Shown here in pieces: positions 35,842 through 45,550 of a DNA stretch of 64,000 nucleotides (position 1 is the stretch's first letter; every line of letters starts with the position of its first letter). This DNA is from Actinoplanes cyaneus. GTDB lineage: Bacteria; Actinomycetota; Actinomycetes; Mycobacteriales; Micromonosporaceae. The notes beneath the pieces were generated by a model that searched no databases, was not told the origin of the DNA, and saw only the letters and a list, made by a program, of their open reading frames with translations. The position numbers and the translations under genes were made by a program. Location: positions 1 to 64,000 of the forward strand of contig NZ_BOMH01000045.1 of assembly GCF_016862095.1 (NCBI RefSeq). The letters are read 5' to 3'.

Positions 35842-36195
35842 GTGCGTAGTATCGCAGAATTGCTCGCCGCCAACCTGCACGACGTTTTCGGCTGCCGAGA
35901 CGCCGACCGGCGCGCCGCGATGATCGGCGACATCTACGCCGACGACATCGTCTTCACCGACCCCGACGGTGTCACCACCGGCCGTGCGCAGGTCGCCGCG
36001 AAGATCGACAAGCTGCTCGCCGGCATCCCCGAGCAGGTCACGTTCACCGACGCCGGACCGATCTACCTCGGACCTGACCGGGGCGCGCTGGCCTGGCGGC
36101 TCGGACCCGCCGACGCACCGATCGCCCGAGGGGTCGACGTGATCACCGTGGACGCCGGGCGCATCACCAGCATGGTCACACTGCTCGCGCCGTAA
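35842..36195 (+). CDS. SnoaL-like / NTF2-fold small protein
   Basis: This 117-residue single-domain protein has the cone-shaped NTF2/SnoaL pattern: an N-terminal helix, IYADDIVFTDPDGVTTG, a central strand TFTDAGPIYLG and a final sheet GVDVITVDAGRITSMVTLLA. It could be a small-molecule binder or isomerase. AAAGGA abuts an ATG at 35836 and sits 6 bases before GTG 35842, so the GTG is the likelier start. It is a single gene, convergent with the response regulator. Confidence 0.78.
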   Translation: MRSIAELLAANLHDVFGCRDADRRAAMIGDIYADDIVFTDPDGVTTGRAQVAAKIDKLLAGIPEQVTFTDAGPIYLGPDRGALAWRLGPADAPIARGVDVITVDAGRITSMVTLLAP

Positions 36196-36199
36196 CCGC

Positions 36200-36221
36200 C
36201 GCCCGGCTCAGCCGCCGGGCG
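36200..36221. terminator. Possible bidirectional hairpin
   Basis: A 7-bp stem CGCCCGG / CCGGGCG with an 8-base loop overlaps the stop of the response regulator gene and follows the SnoaL-like stop. It suits a terminator shared by convergent genes, but it is short. Confidence 0.35.
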
Positions 36222-36864
36222 CGATCAGGCCGCTCTCGTAGGCGTAGATGACTGCCTGCACCCGGTCCCGTACCCCGATCTTGACGAGGATCCGCGAGAC
36301 GTGCGTCTTCACCGTTCCCTCACCGATGTGCAGCTGCTTGCCGATCTCGGCGTTGGACAAACCTTTGGCGACTTCACGCAACACGTCGAGCTCCCGCGGC
36401 GTCAGACGCTGCAACGTGGCCGCCAGCCCGGCGTCGACGCGGGGCGTGCTGGCCACGACATGCTCGATCAGCCGTGTCGTCACCGACGGGGCCAGCAACG
36501 CCTCGCCGCCGGCCAGCACCCGGATGGCGGCGAGGATGTCCTCCGGCGGCGAGTTCTTCGTCAGGAAACCCGACGCGCCCGCTTTCAGGGCCGCATGCAC
36601 GTAATCGTCGTCGTCGAACGTCGTCAGGATCAGCACTTTGCTCGACACCGACCGGGTCACCTCGCGGGCGGCCGCGATCCCGTCCAGACCGGGCATACGA
36701 ATGTCGAAGACCGCGACGTCGGGCCGTTCCCGCAACGTCTGCGCGACCGCGTCTCGTCCATCGGCCGCCTCGGCGACCACGACCATGTCCGGCTGCAGCC
36801 CGACGACCGTCCGCAACGCGTCACGCATCAGCGGCTGGTCATCGGCGATCACCACGCGGATCAT
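36208..36864 (-). CDS. NarL/LuxR-family response regulator (partner of the 36.9-38.1 kb kinase)
   Basis: This 218-residue protein has a receiver domain with phospho-acceptor Asp in VAVFDIRMPG, a conserved Lys in GFLTKNSP, and a LuxR helix-turn-helix LTPRELDVLREVAKGLSNAE...TVKTHVSRILVKIG. Its ATG overlaps the kinase stop in an ATGA. The pair lies head-to-head with a MacB-type ABC exporter and probably regulates it. Confidence 0.93.
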   Translation of the reverse strand: MIRVVIADDQPLMRDALRTVVGLQPDMVVVAEAADGRDAVAQTLRERPDVAVFDIRMPGLDGIAAAREVTRSVSSKVLILTTFDDDDYVHAALKAGASGFLTKNSPPEDILAAIRVLAGGEALLAPSVTTRLIEHVVASTPRVDAGLAATLQRLTPRELDVLREVAKGLSNAEIGKQLHIGEGTVKTHVSRILVKIGVRDRVQAVIYAYESGLIAPGG

Positions 36865-38108
36865 CGCGGCGCCAGCGGGAGCCGCGCGTGGACCCGGTAG
36901 CCGCCGTCAGGCAACGCGCCGACGTTCAGGACACCGTCGTACATTCTCACCCTTTCCCGCATCCCTACTGTCCCGTGGCCGCGGTCGTGCCGGCCGGCAG
37001 CCGGCGCAATCCGGCCGCCGATGCCTTCCGGCGCGGCGGCATTGCTGACGGTCACCTCGACCGCGTCCGCGGTCACCACCACCCGCACCGTTGCCGGTGC
37101 CGCCGCTGCGTGCTCGACCACGTTGGTCAACGCCTGCTCGACGATCCGGTACGCCGACAGTTGCACAGCGTCGGCGACGGTCACACCACCGGCGTCGAGC
37201 CGCCAGTCGACGCTCATCTCGATCACCATCCCTGTCTCGGCGAACCCGCCGACCAGCCGCGGAAGATCGGCCAACCCCGGTTGAGGGCTCAGCAGCACCT
37301 GCTCACCGGCCTGCCCGCTGTCAGCCGGCGGCGCATCAGCGGGGTCGCGCAGCACACCGAGCATGCGGCGCATCTCACCGACCGCCTGCCGGGCTGTCGA
37401 CTCCACGGTGCGCAACGCCGCCTCCGCGCGCTGCGGATCGGCGGCCATTGCCAGTCGTGCCGCGCCGGCCTGCACCCCCATGACGCTCACGTGGTGCGCG
37501 ACGATGTCGTGCAGCTCCCGCGCGATCCGGCCCCGCTCGTCCAGAACGGCCCGCACTGCCCGGAGCTCCCGCTCGACCTCCAACCGGGCAGCCCGCTCCG
37601 ACAAGGCGGTCAGCGCCCGGCGACGCGCTTGGACATTCGCGCCCACCAGCCACGGAACACCGATCGACACCACGGCGGCGGCGGCACCGGCCAGTACGGT
37701 GTACCGCCCGGCCGCGGCATCCAAGCCGTGCACCACTGCCACCGCCATCGGCACGACCCCGGCCGCGGGCAGCGCCACCCGCGCCGGTCCACGCCCGTGA
37801 GCCGCCAGCGCGTACGCGCCCACCACCAGGCCGACGTCGATGCTGATCGTGGTCGACACCTCGGCGAACAGCTGCAGCGTGTTGCCGAGCAGCGCCACCA
37901 CGAACACCGTTGCCGGCCGCTGACGCCGCCACAGCATCGACACCGCGCTGACAGTCAGCACCAGCGCCGCCGCAAAGCCGAGATCCAGTCGCGGATGCCA
38001 CGGCTGCAACCTCAGCGCCCCGGTCCCGAATGCCGCAACCACCAGCACGACATCCAGCAGCCGCCGCCACAAACGCGCAGGCAGCGGCACGGCAACCCGC
38101 CGCCCCAT
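36861..38108 (-). CDS. Membrane sensor histidine kinase (HisKA_3 type)
   Basis: This 415-residue kinase has four or more N-terminal membrane helices (about residues 15-150), a coiled coil (LSERAARLEVERELRAVRAV), the phospho-acceptor helix RIARELHDIVAHHVSVMGVQ and a C-terminal HATPase domain ending GHGTVGMRERVRMYDG. I start at ATG 38108 (MGRRVAV); the frame upstream runs into an inverted repeat and is unlikely to be coding. Unlike the kinase at 9.6 kb, it keeps its full membrane domain. It is translationally coupled to the response regulator. Confidence 0.9.
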   Translation of the reverse strand: MGRRVAVPLPARLWRRLLDVVLVVAAFGTGALRLQPWHPRLDLGFAAALVLTVSAVSMLWRRQRPATVFVVALLGNTLQLFAEVSTTISIDVGLVVGAYALAAHGRGPARVALPAAGVVPMAVAVVHGLDAAAGRYTVLAGAAAAVVSIGVPWLVGANVQARRRALTALSERAARLEVERELRAVRAVLDERGRIARELHDIVAHHVSVMGVQAGAARLAMAADPQRAEAALRTVESTARQAVGEMRRMLGVLRDPADAPPADSGQAGEQVLLSPQPGLADLPRLVGGFAETGMVIEMSVDWRLDAGGVTVADAVQLSAYRIVEQALTNVVEHAAAAPATVRVVVTADAVEVTVSNAAAPEGIGGRIAPAAGRHDRGHGTVGMRERVRMYDGVLNVGALPDGGYRVHARLPLAPR

Positions 38109-38158
38109 GATCACGCTCGCCACCCTAGACACCGCCCGATCGCAGCGGCAAACACCAC

Positions 38159-38187
38159 CATGCCGGGCACCACCGGTGCCCGGCATG
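38159..38187. promoter_or_regulatory. Perfect 13-bp inverted repeat between divergent kinase and ABC operons
   Basis: CATGCCGGGCACC and GGTGCCCGGCATG are separated by 3 bases, about 50 bp upstream of the kinase start and about 105 bp upstream of the ATPase start. It may be the binding site of the cognate response regulator controlling both directions. A hairpin in a leader transcript is the alternative. Confidence 0.5.
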
Positions 38188-38291
38188 TATGCCGTGAGAC
38201 AGACCCCCGGTCGCTCTCACGACCGACGCGCACCAGCACACCACCCGGCCACCATGGTCGACGTCCCCCACACCACCGCCAGGAGGCGGCC

Positions 38292-39032
38292 ATGACTGAT
38301 CATGTCCTCGAAGCGCAGTCCGTCACCAAGCAATTCCCGCCCGTCGACGACCAGCCACCGACCCCGGTCCTGCGCGGCGTGTCCCTCGCCGTGTTCCCCG
38401 GCGAATTCGTGGCCATCGTCGGTCCCAGCGGCTCCGGCAAATCAACCCTGCTGTACTGCCTGTCCGGTCTCGAAGACCTGACCTCCGGCGAGGTCAGCAT
38501 CGCCGGGCGCCGGCTGAGCGGCCTGAGCCGCCGCGCCCAAGCCAAGATCCGCCGCGACCACGTCGGGTTCATCTTCCAGTCCTACAACCTGATCCCCTCG
38601 CTCAGCGCCTGGGAGAACGTCGCTCTGCCCGCCAGGCTCGCCAAACGTGCCATCAGCGCCGAAGACGTCAGCCGCGCCCTGCACCAGGTCTCCCTCGGCG
38701 ACCGCGCCTCCCACAAACCCTCAGCCCTCTCCGGCGGACAGCAACAGCGCGTCGCGATCGCCCGGGTGCTGGCCACCCGGCCCGACATCGTCTTCGCCGA
38801 CGAACCGACCGGCGCCCTCGACACCGAGGCGAGCACCCAGGTGCTCGACCTGCTCCGCGACGTCGCCGACAGCGGCCGATCCGTTGTCATGGTCACCCAC
38901 GACCTGCAGGCCGCGGCCCGCGCCGATCGCGTCCTGGTCCTGCGCGACGGAGCGATCCACCGCGAGCTGCTGCGGCCCACCGCCGACGACGTCTTCGACG
39001 CCCTCGCGCACGCCCGCAAAGCGGTGGCCTGA
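38292..39032 (+). CDS. MacB/LolD-type ABC exporter ATPase
   Basis: This 246-residue ATPase has Walker A GPSGSGKST, the Q-loop FIFQSYNLIPSLSAWENVALP typical of the LolD/MacB group, signature LSGGQQQRVAIAR, Walker B IVFADEPTGALD and H-loop MVTHD. It pairs with the FtsX-type permease that starts one base after its stop. A GGAGGC site lies before the ATG. Such pairs in Gram-positive bacteria commonly respond to antimicrobial peptides or cell-envelope stress together with a nearby two-component system, as here. Confidence 0.93.
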   Translation: MTDHVLEAQSVTKQFPPVDDQPPTPVLRGVSLAVFPGEFVAIVGPSGSGKSTLLYCLSGLEDLTSGEVSIAGRRLSGLSRRAQAKIRRDHVGFIFQSYNLIPSLSAWENVALPARLAKRAISAEDVSRALHQVSLGDRASHKPSALSGGQQQRVAIARVLATRPDIVFADEPTGALDTEASTQVLDLLRDVADSGRSVVMVTHDLQAAARADRVLVLRDGAIHRELLRPTADDVFDALAHARKAVA

Positions 39033-39033
39033 C

Positions 39034-40365
39034 ATGCGGCGGCTCATCCTCGCCGACCTGCTCGACAACAGCCGGGTGTGGCTCGGCGTGCTGCTCGTCA
39101 TGATCAGCACCGCACTGGTCGCCGCGGTCGTCGCCAGTGACATCGAAACCGGCGTCACCGCCGGCGGCAACGTCGCCCTGGCCCTGTACGCCATCAGCGG
39201 CGTCATCATCCTCTTCAGCGCCGTGACGGCCATCATCGTCCTCGGCTCGGTCACCGCCCTCGCGGTCACCCTGCACCAGCGCGCCTACGCGCTGTGGCAA
39301 CTCGTCGGATTCCGGCCCGGGCACGTGCGGGCGGTCGTTCACGCCCAAGTCGCGATCCTGGCCGTCCTCGGCAGCGGCATCGGCTGTGCGCTGGCATTGC
39401 CCGCCGTCGGCCCGTTGTTCCGCTTCAGCTTCGCCAGCACCGCCGACTTCGACACCGCCACACCTCGCTTCGGCGTCCTCTCCGCCGCCGGGGTCGTGCT
39501 GTTCGTCCTGCTGCTCGCGGTTGCCAGCAGCGCGCGCGGTGCCCGCCGAGCGGCCCTGACACCGGCCATCGCGACGCTGCGCGAAGCCGACGTGCCGCGC
39601 GTGCCCATGACAGGCAAACGGTGGATCACCGCCACGATCATGGTCGGGCTCCTGGCCTGGATCGTCAGCACGCTGCCCGGCACCGCTGTCGAGCGACTGG
39701 CCGTCCCCCTCATGCTGATCGGCCCGCTCGTCGCCGGCATCCTCGCCACGATGGGCCCGCTTTTCATGGCACCTTTGGTACGCGCCTGGACCGCGCTCGT
39801 CCCGACCACCTGGTCCAGTGCCTGGTATCTGGCGCGCAACACCACGGCCAGCCACATCAGCCGCAGCGCCGCCGTGATCAACCCGCTGGTCGTCGCCACC
39901 GCCCTCGCCGGCGGCCTGTACGCCGCCAACGACACCGTCCGCGCAGCCACCACCGACGCCGGATCCCTGTCCGCCGGCACCGTCGTCCTGCTCCTCGGTG
40001 GCCCGCTGGTGCTTTCGCTCGTCGGTGCCACCGTGTCCGTCTTCATGTCCAGCCGCACCCGTGAACGGGAAGTGGCCCTGCTCGTGGCCACCGGAGCGAC
40101 CTGGGCCACCGCCATCCGCGCAGCAGTCGCCGAAGCCCTCATCTACGTCGGCACCGCTGCCCTGCTCGGCGTTGCCGCGGTGACCGTGACCCGCATCGTC
40201 GGGCTCTGGGCCGCCGGCACCGGACTGCCCAGCACCGTGTCGCAGCCGGCCACCGCCGTCGCCGTGATCATCTGCGGTGCAGCGCTGCTCATGGTGCCCG
40301 CCACCGTCATACCCACCCTCGTCGCGCTGCGCCGTAACGCACCCCGCCTGCTCACCGGCGAATAG
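39034..40365 (+). CDS. FtsX-like ABC permease
   Basis: This 443-residue permease is predicted to have about ten helices in two FtsX-like blocks; each block ends with REREVALLVATGA- or HQRAYALWQLVGFRPG-type coupling motifs. No large extracellular domain is present, so it is a compact exporter rather than a lipoprotein-release machine. It begins right after the ATPase stop (TGACATG), so the two are coupled. It is likely the partner of the ATPase and is regulated by the divergent two-component system. Confidence 0.9.
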   Translation: MRRLILADLLDNSRVWLGVLLVMISTALVAAVVASDIETGVTAGGNVALALYAISGVIILFSAVTAIIVLGSVTALAVTLHQRAYALWQLVGFRPGHVRAVVHAQVAILAVLGSGIGCALALPAVGPLFRFSFASTADFDTATPRFGVLSAAGVVLFVLLLAVASSARGARRAALTPAIATLREADVPRVPMTGKRWITATIMVGLLAWIVSTLPGTAVERLAVPLMLIGPLVAGILATMGPLFMAPLVRAWTALVPTTWSSAWYLARNTTASHISRSAAVINPLVVATALAGGLYAANDTVRAATTDAGSLSAGTVVLLLGGPLVLSLVGATVSVFMSSRTREREVALLVATGATWATAIRAAVAEALIYVGTAALLGVAAVTVTRIVGLWAAGTGLPSTVSQPATAVAVIICGAALLMVPATVIPTLVALRRNAPRLLTGE

Positions 40366-40464
40366 CCCTTCACCGCAGCTGAACACCCGACGTCTACGGC
40401 CTCGCCCGCTGATGGCGCCATCACGTGAGCGCCTCACCCCCCGGGACCGAGATGGAGAACCACG

Positions 40465-42465
40465 ATGATCGAGCACCACAGCATCACCCACGCTCTGCGG
40501 TTCACGCTGCTGGGACCCTTGCGCGTACACCATGGCAACACCGAGATCACCGTCGCCGGCGGCCACCAGCGGACGCTGCTGGCCCTGCTCCTGGCCCGCG
40601 CCGGCAAGCCGGTCGGCATCCCCGAGATCGTGAACCTGCTGTGGGACGGCGAGGAGGTGCCGGACACCGCCGTGAACATGGTCCACCGCTACGTCGGACT
40701 GCTACGCCGCGCCCTGCAACCCGGCCTGGCAGCCCGCGACGGCGGCCGCTGGCTGCTCAGCGAGGCCGGCGGCTACCGCATGGCCGTCTCGCCGCAGAGT
40801 CTCGACCTCCTCGACTTCCGTGCCCGGGTGCAGCAGGCACACCGGCTGACCGGCAAAGGCGACGACCGGGCAGCCCTTCACCTGTACGTCGACGCGTTGG
40901 CCCTGTGGACCGGCAGATGCGCTGCCGGCGCCGGCCTTGCCGTCACCGCTCACCCCGACGTCGTGGCCATCGAACGGGAACTCGTCGCCGTCACCCGTGA
41001 CGCGGCCACCACGGCTCTGCGGCACGGCGACGTCACCCGCGTTCTGCCGCTGCTGCGTGAGGTCGCCGCCCGCAACCCCTTCGACGAGGCCGTACACGCT
41101 CACCTGCTGCACGCGCTCGCCGCCGACGGCAACCAAGCCGAAGCCGTATCGCTGTACGGAGAGACCAGGAGACGACTGGCCGACGAATTGGGCATCAGTC
41201 CCGGCCAGGAATTGCAGGCCGCGTTCCAAGCAGTACTTCGCGGCGACCAGCAGAAACACCGATTTCGTCCTCAGAGCGACCGTGCGATCTCTCCGTCTGC
41301 CCCGGAGCGCCCGGCCCTCCCGGCAACGCCGGCGGCCCATCGGATCCGGCCCGCGCAGCTTCCTGCCGATCTGCGCTTCTTCACCGGCCGTACCACCGAG
41401 CTCGCAAGGGGTGCCGCCCACTTGCGCGACCAGGCAAACGGGATGCCGATCCTGGCCTACGACGGGATGCCGGGCGTCGGCAAGAGCACCCTGGCCGTGC
41501 ACCTGGCCCATCACCTCACCGGCGACTTCCCTGACGGGCAGCTCTACACGGACCTGCACGGCTACGCCCGCACCGGGCAACCAGCGGATCCAGCCGAGGT
41601 CCTGCGGGATCTGCTGATCATTCTCGGCGTGGACCGCGCCACCATTCCGGCCGGCCGCGACGCTCGCGCAGCCCTCTTCCGCAGCCTGCTCGCGGGCCGC
41701 CGCATGCTGCTCCTGCTCGACAACGCGCGCGACGCCGACCAGGTGCTCCCTTTGCTGCCGGGCGCCGGCGGCAACGCAGTCCTGATCACCAGCCGTACCC
41801 GACTTACCAGTCTCGCCACCCAGCAGGGCGCCCATCTGGCGACCCTTGACGTCCTCACCGCCGCAGACGCCCGCGAATGCCTGCGGGTACGGCTCGGCGC
41901 CGAACGGGTGGCCGCTGAGCCGGCCGTCGCCGACGAGATAGCCGAGCACTGCGGCCGTCTCCCGCTCGCCCTCGCCGTCTGCGCGGCCCGCGTCACGGCG
42001 GATCCCGGGCGATCCCTGCAGTCGATGGTGACGGAGTTGAAGCAGAGCAGCGGCACGCTCGACGCTTTCAGCGACGACCACATCGACCACGACCTCCGCT
42101 GTGTCCTCGCCCGGTCGTACCGGCTCCTGACACCAGGCGCGGCGCGGGCGCTACGGCTGCTGTCACTGCACCCGCGTCCCGAGATCACCACCGAATCGGC
42201 CGTACGTCTCCTCGGCGTACCCGCATCCCAAGTCGTCGATCAGATGAAGGAACTGGCACGGGCACGGCTACTGAGTCGCGACGGCTCCGACCGCTACCGC
42301 ATGCACGAAATCGTCCGCGCCTTCGCTGCCGAACTACGACAGGCGACCGGGGGAGAGGCCGACGTCGCGGCACGACGATCCTTGGCGGTCATCACTGCAC
42401 CAGAGCCCGGCACCCGCGGCGCACGAGGTGACACCGGCTCCGCTCGCTCACACCGCGCCGCGTGA
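40465..42465 (+). CDS. SARP/AfsR-like regulator with NB-ARC ATPase, no TPR tail
   Basis: This 666-residue paralogue of the regulator at 21-23 kb has a winged helix (IVNLLWDGEEVPDTAVNMVH), an activation domain, and an NB-ARC ATPase with Walker A DGMPGVGKST and Walker B RRMLLLLDNARDA. The last 40 residues are low-complexity Gly/Arg/Thr and no TPRs follow. It lies 100 bp downstream of the ABC permease on the same strand, but its own ATG follows an AT-richer gap, so cotranscription is uncertain. It is convergent with the next SARP. Confidence 0.9.
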   Translation: MIEHHSITHALRFTLLGPLRVHHGNTEITVAGGHQRTLLALLLARAGKPVGIPEIVNLLWDGEEVPDTAVNMVHRYVGLLRRALQPGLAARDGGRWLLSEAGGYRMAVSPQSLDLLDFRARVQQAHRLTGKGDDRAALHLYVDALALWTGRCAAGAGLAVTAHPDVVAIERELVAVTRDAATTALRHGDVTRVLPLLREVAARNPFDEAVHAHLLHALAADGNQAEAVSLYGETRRRLADELGISPGQELQAAFQAVLRGDQQKHRFRPQSDRAISPSAPERPALPATPAAHRIRPAQLPADLRFFTGRTTELARGAAHLRDQANGMPILAYDGMPGVGKSTLAVHLAHHLTGDFPDGQLYTDLHGYARTGQPADPAEVLRDLLIILGVDRATIPAGRDARAALFRSLLAGRRMLLLLDNARDADQVLPLLPGAGGNAVLITSRTRLTSLATQQGAHLATLDVLTAADARECLRVRLGAERVAAEPAVADEIAEHCGRLPLALAVCAARVTADPGRSLQSMVTELKQSSGTLDAFSDDHIDHDLRCVLARSYRLLTPGAARALRLLSLHPRPEITTESAVRLLGVPASQVVDQMKELARARLLSRDGSDRYRMHEIVRAFAAELRQATGGEADVAARRSLAVITAPEPGTRGARGDTGSARSHRAA

Positions 42466-42519
42466 CCCAGGACATCCCACCGGCGGTCGAAGGACCGAGC
42501 GCGCGAGACCACCGCTGCT

Positions 42520-45327
42520 TCACCCGCTGAGGCCGGCGAGACGTTGTCCGGCGGTGATCGCGGGTGGTGCGGTGGGATGCTCGGCGAAGTCGCTGCGGAC
42601 ACTGGCCCACACCTGCCGGGCAGCGTCGGTGTCGCCGGCAGCGAGCAACGTCTCGGCGAGATGGTTGCGGTGATGACCGACCTCCAGGACAGCGTCGCGC
42701 CGGCGCAGCAGGTCGATGCAGTGCTGGTGCAGCCGGATCGCGGTGATGAATCGGCCGTTGCGCCGGTGGATGCGAGCGAGGGCGTTCGCGGCGCGGGTAC
42801 CGTTCCAGACGTCTTGCAGCCGGCAGCACAGCTGAGCAGCCTGTATGGCCACGCGTCTTCCGGATTCCTCGTCGTCGACGTCCAGGTAGGCATCGGCCAG
42901 GGTGGCGAGAACGACCGCTTCCAGTTGCGGCTGGTCGAGCCGGCGGAAGGCGGACAGCGCCTCGTTGAGGTTGTCGAATGCTGCTTGCGGCTCGCCGCGA
43001 AGGTGGGCGATGTAGCCGACGTTCATCTGCACCATGCTGCGTCCCAGCGCATCATCGGCGGAGGTGAACAACTCGTAGGCAACCTTGAGGTGATGCGTGG
43101 CCGCATCCGGATCGTGAAGGTAGTGACAGGCCACGGCCAGGCTGCGGTGGCTGTGTGCCATCCCTTGCAGGTCACCGGCGCGCTCGGCCGCGCTCAGCGC
43201 TCGGCTGAACATGGCAGCCCAGTCCTTCCACCAGCCGTGCCGGTGGTAGAGATCCTTGACGAGTACGGCGAGCTGCCAGACAGTGGTGCCGTCGTCCCGC
43301 GTGGCCGCTTCGTCGATGACGGTCGACAGGGTGTGCCGTTCGGCAGCCGACCAGGCCATGACCGCTGACTCGTCGGAGAACGGCTGAGCGGTGACATCGC
43401 TGGGCGGCGCGGGGATGGTCATCGGTGCGTACCCGGGCCGTACCAGAGCCACAGCGTTGGCAGCCGTGTGCAGGTAGTGGTCGAAGATCCGCCGGTGAGT
43501 TGCGCGGCGTTCGCCGGGGGTCTCCGTGCCGGCGCCCAATTCGAGGGCGTACGCGTGCAGTAGATCGTGCAGCCGGTACCGGGTCGGCCGGTATCGGCTG
43601 ACAAGGCCCGTGCGTACCAGCTCGGCGAGGTGGACACGGGCGGTGCGCTCCGGCTCGCCGGTGAGGCTGGCCATGGCCTCGGCGGCGAAGTCGGTACCGG
43701 GATGCAGCGGCAACAGCCGGAACAGGCGTGCGGCGCCGGCGCTGAGCAGGCGGTAGGACCAGGAGAACACCGCTCGTACGTCCTGGTCGGCGTCGTCGTC
43801 GGCGACGGCGTCCAAGCGTGGGATCCGGCGCAGCTCATCGGCGATGGAAGCCAGCGGTTGATCGGGGTGCGCGGTGGCTTGGGCGCAGATCAGCGCCAGC
43901 GCCAGTGGTAGCCGTCCGCACCAGCGGATCAACTCGTCCAGGGCGCCGGGATCGGCGGCCGCCCGCCGGAGTCCGATGCGCTCGATGACACCGGTGCGGG
44001 CCTCGGCCATCGAGGGGACGTCGAGGGCCTGTACGACAGCACCGTCCGAGGCCAGCCCGACGAGAGGGCTGCGGCTGGTGATGATGACCGCGTTCCCGGC
44101 CGTTCCCGGCAGCAGCGGCCGCACCTGTTCGGCGTCGCGGGCGTTGTCGAGCAGCACCAGCATGCGCCGTTCCGCCAGGACGCTGCGAAACAGTGAGGCG
44201 CGGGCGTCCAGCGACGCCGGTATGTCAGCGTCGGCGAAACCGAGCGCGCCGAGGAAGTCGCGCAGCACATCGGCAGGAGCGGTGATGTCGCCGTGCGCGT
44301 CGAAGCCGTGCAGGTCGGCGTGGAGCTGCCCATCGGGGAAGTGCGGTGCTGCCAGATGCGCGACATGCACGGCCAGGGTGGTTTTGCCGATGCCGGGCAT
44401 GCCGGTGAACGCGACCATCGACAAGGCGGTGCGTGGTTCGGTGAGTGTTCGCAGCGCGGTGTGCACGCTGATGTCCCGCCCGGTGAAGACCGGTAGGTCG
44501 GAGGGAAGCTGGGCGGGTGTCGGAACAGCCGGTCGGGAGGTGACAGTGGCCGCTGCCGGCGTGGTGCGGCGCAGGAGGGTCTCGTGCGCTGAGTTCAGCT
44601 CAGGTCCGGGGCTGATGCCCAACTCGTCGTCGAGCCGGTCACGGATGTCGCCGAACACTGTCAGGGCTTCGGACTGTTTGCCGTCGGCGGCCAGCAGGAG
44701 CATCAGCTCGGCCTGCAACGCCTCATCCAGCGGGTTACGGGTGGCGGCTTCGCGGACTGCCGGCAGGATCAGTTGACTTCGCCGGCAGCGGCGGGCGGCC
44801 TGTGCGGCTTCGCGTACTGCCGTGACGTATTCGCGGTTGATCGTGGCGAAATCCGGATGCTCGCCGACCTCGTGGCCGAAGCCCGCCCCGGCGCGGCCGC
44901 GCCACAGGTGCAGACCGGCGATGAAGGAAGCGAGTGCCTCCGCGTCGTCGCCGGCCTCAGCTAGCTCTCTGGCCTTGGTGACGTGGTCGCGGAACGCCAG
45001 TACGTCGAGGTCGGCGTCGCGGGGGACGAACCGATAGCCGCCTGTTTCACGCATGATCCAGCGGCCGCCTGATCGTTCGGCCAGACCGGGCTCGAGCAGG
45101 CGTCGTAGCGCTCCCACGTACCGATGCACCATGTTGACGGCGCTGGGGCGCGGGTCGTCTCCCCAGATCAGGGCGGTGATCTCGGAGATTTCGACCAGGT
45201 CGCCGGCGCGGGCCAGCAGCAGCGCCAGCAGCAGCCGTTGCTGACCGGGCCCCAGCGACAGTTCGACGTCGTCGTGCCACACCTGTAACGGTCCGAGCAG
45301 TGCGGCCCGAAGCAGGGGCTGCTTCAT
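42520..45327 (-). CDS. AfsR-like SARP with NB-ARC and TPR domains
   Basis: This 935-residue full-length AfsR-type regulator has a winged helix (residues 8-95), activation domain (100-245), NB-ARC ATPase (about 275-520; GMPGIGKTT, RRMLVLLDNARDA, GNAVIITSRSPL), a helical bundle, then TPR repeats (about 700-930; YLHDPDAATHHLKVAYELF, AYLDVDDEESGRRVAIQAAQ). AfsR integrates Ser/Thr kinase and SAM signals to switch on antibiotic genes. Here no kinase is adjacent. It is convergent with the shorter SARP paralogue 54 bp away. Confidence 0.92.
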   Translation of the reverse strand: MKQPLLRAALLGPLQVWHDDVELSLGPGQQRLLLALLLARAGDLVEISEITALIWGDDPRPSAVNMVHRYVGALRRLLEPGLAERSGGRWIMRETGGYRFVPRDADLDVLAFRDHVTKARELAEAGDDAEALASFIAGLHLWRGRAGAGFGHEVGEHPDFATINREYVTAVREAAQAARRCRRSQLILPAVREAATRNPLDEALQAELMLLLAADGKQSEALTVFGDIRDRLDDELGISPGPELNSAHETLLRRTTPAAATVTSRPAVPTPAQLPSDLPVFTGRDISVHTALRTLTEPRTALSMVAFTGMPGIGKTTLAVHVAHLAAPHFPDGQLHADLHGFDAHGDITAPADVLRDFLGALGFADADIPASLDARASLFRSVLAERRMLVLLDNARDAEQVRPLLPGTAGNAVIITSRSPLVGLASDGAVVQALDVPSMAEARTGVIERIGLRRAAADPGALDELIRWCGRLPLALALICAQATAHPDQPLASIADELRRIPRLDAVADDDADQDVRAVFSWSYRLLSAGAARLFRLLPLHPGTDFAAEAMASLTGEPERTARVHLAELVRTGLVSRYRPTRYRLHDLLHAYALELGAGTETPGERRATHRRIFDHYLHTAANAVALVRPGYAPMTIPAPPSDVTAQPFSDESAVMAWSAAERHTLSTVIDEAATRDDGTTVWQLAVLVKDLYHRHGWWKDWAAMFSRALSAAERAGDLQGMAHSHRSLAVACHYLHDPDAATHHLKVAYELFTSADDALGRSMVQMNVGYIAHLRGEPQAAFDNLNEALSAFRRLDQPQLEAVVLATLADAYLDVDDEESGRRVAIQAAQLCCRLQDVWNGTRAANALARIHRRNGRFITAIRLHQHCIDLLRRRDAVLEVGHHRNHLAETLLAAGDTDAARQVWASVRSDFAEHPTAPPAITAGQRLAGLSG

Positions 45328-45550
45328 CGGCCGTGGATCCTACGATGCATCCGACAAGCGTAGGCACGCCTTTGAAGTCGCCAGGGCTTTCGAAGCTGTT
45401 CGCGCCTGCCGTTTCGGGGTTGGCTCGAGCGCAGGCCGCCAACGGGGTGCCGGCCTGCGCTCGGTGTTCGGGCTCCTTTTGCGGCGCGGTGGTTGTTCGG
45501 CTCAAGGCGTGCGCGACCACCGGCCCGCTGTCAGGCAATGCCCTCGTTGC

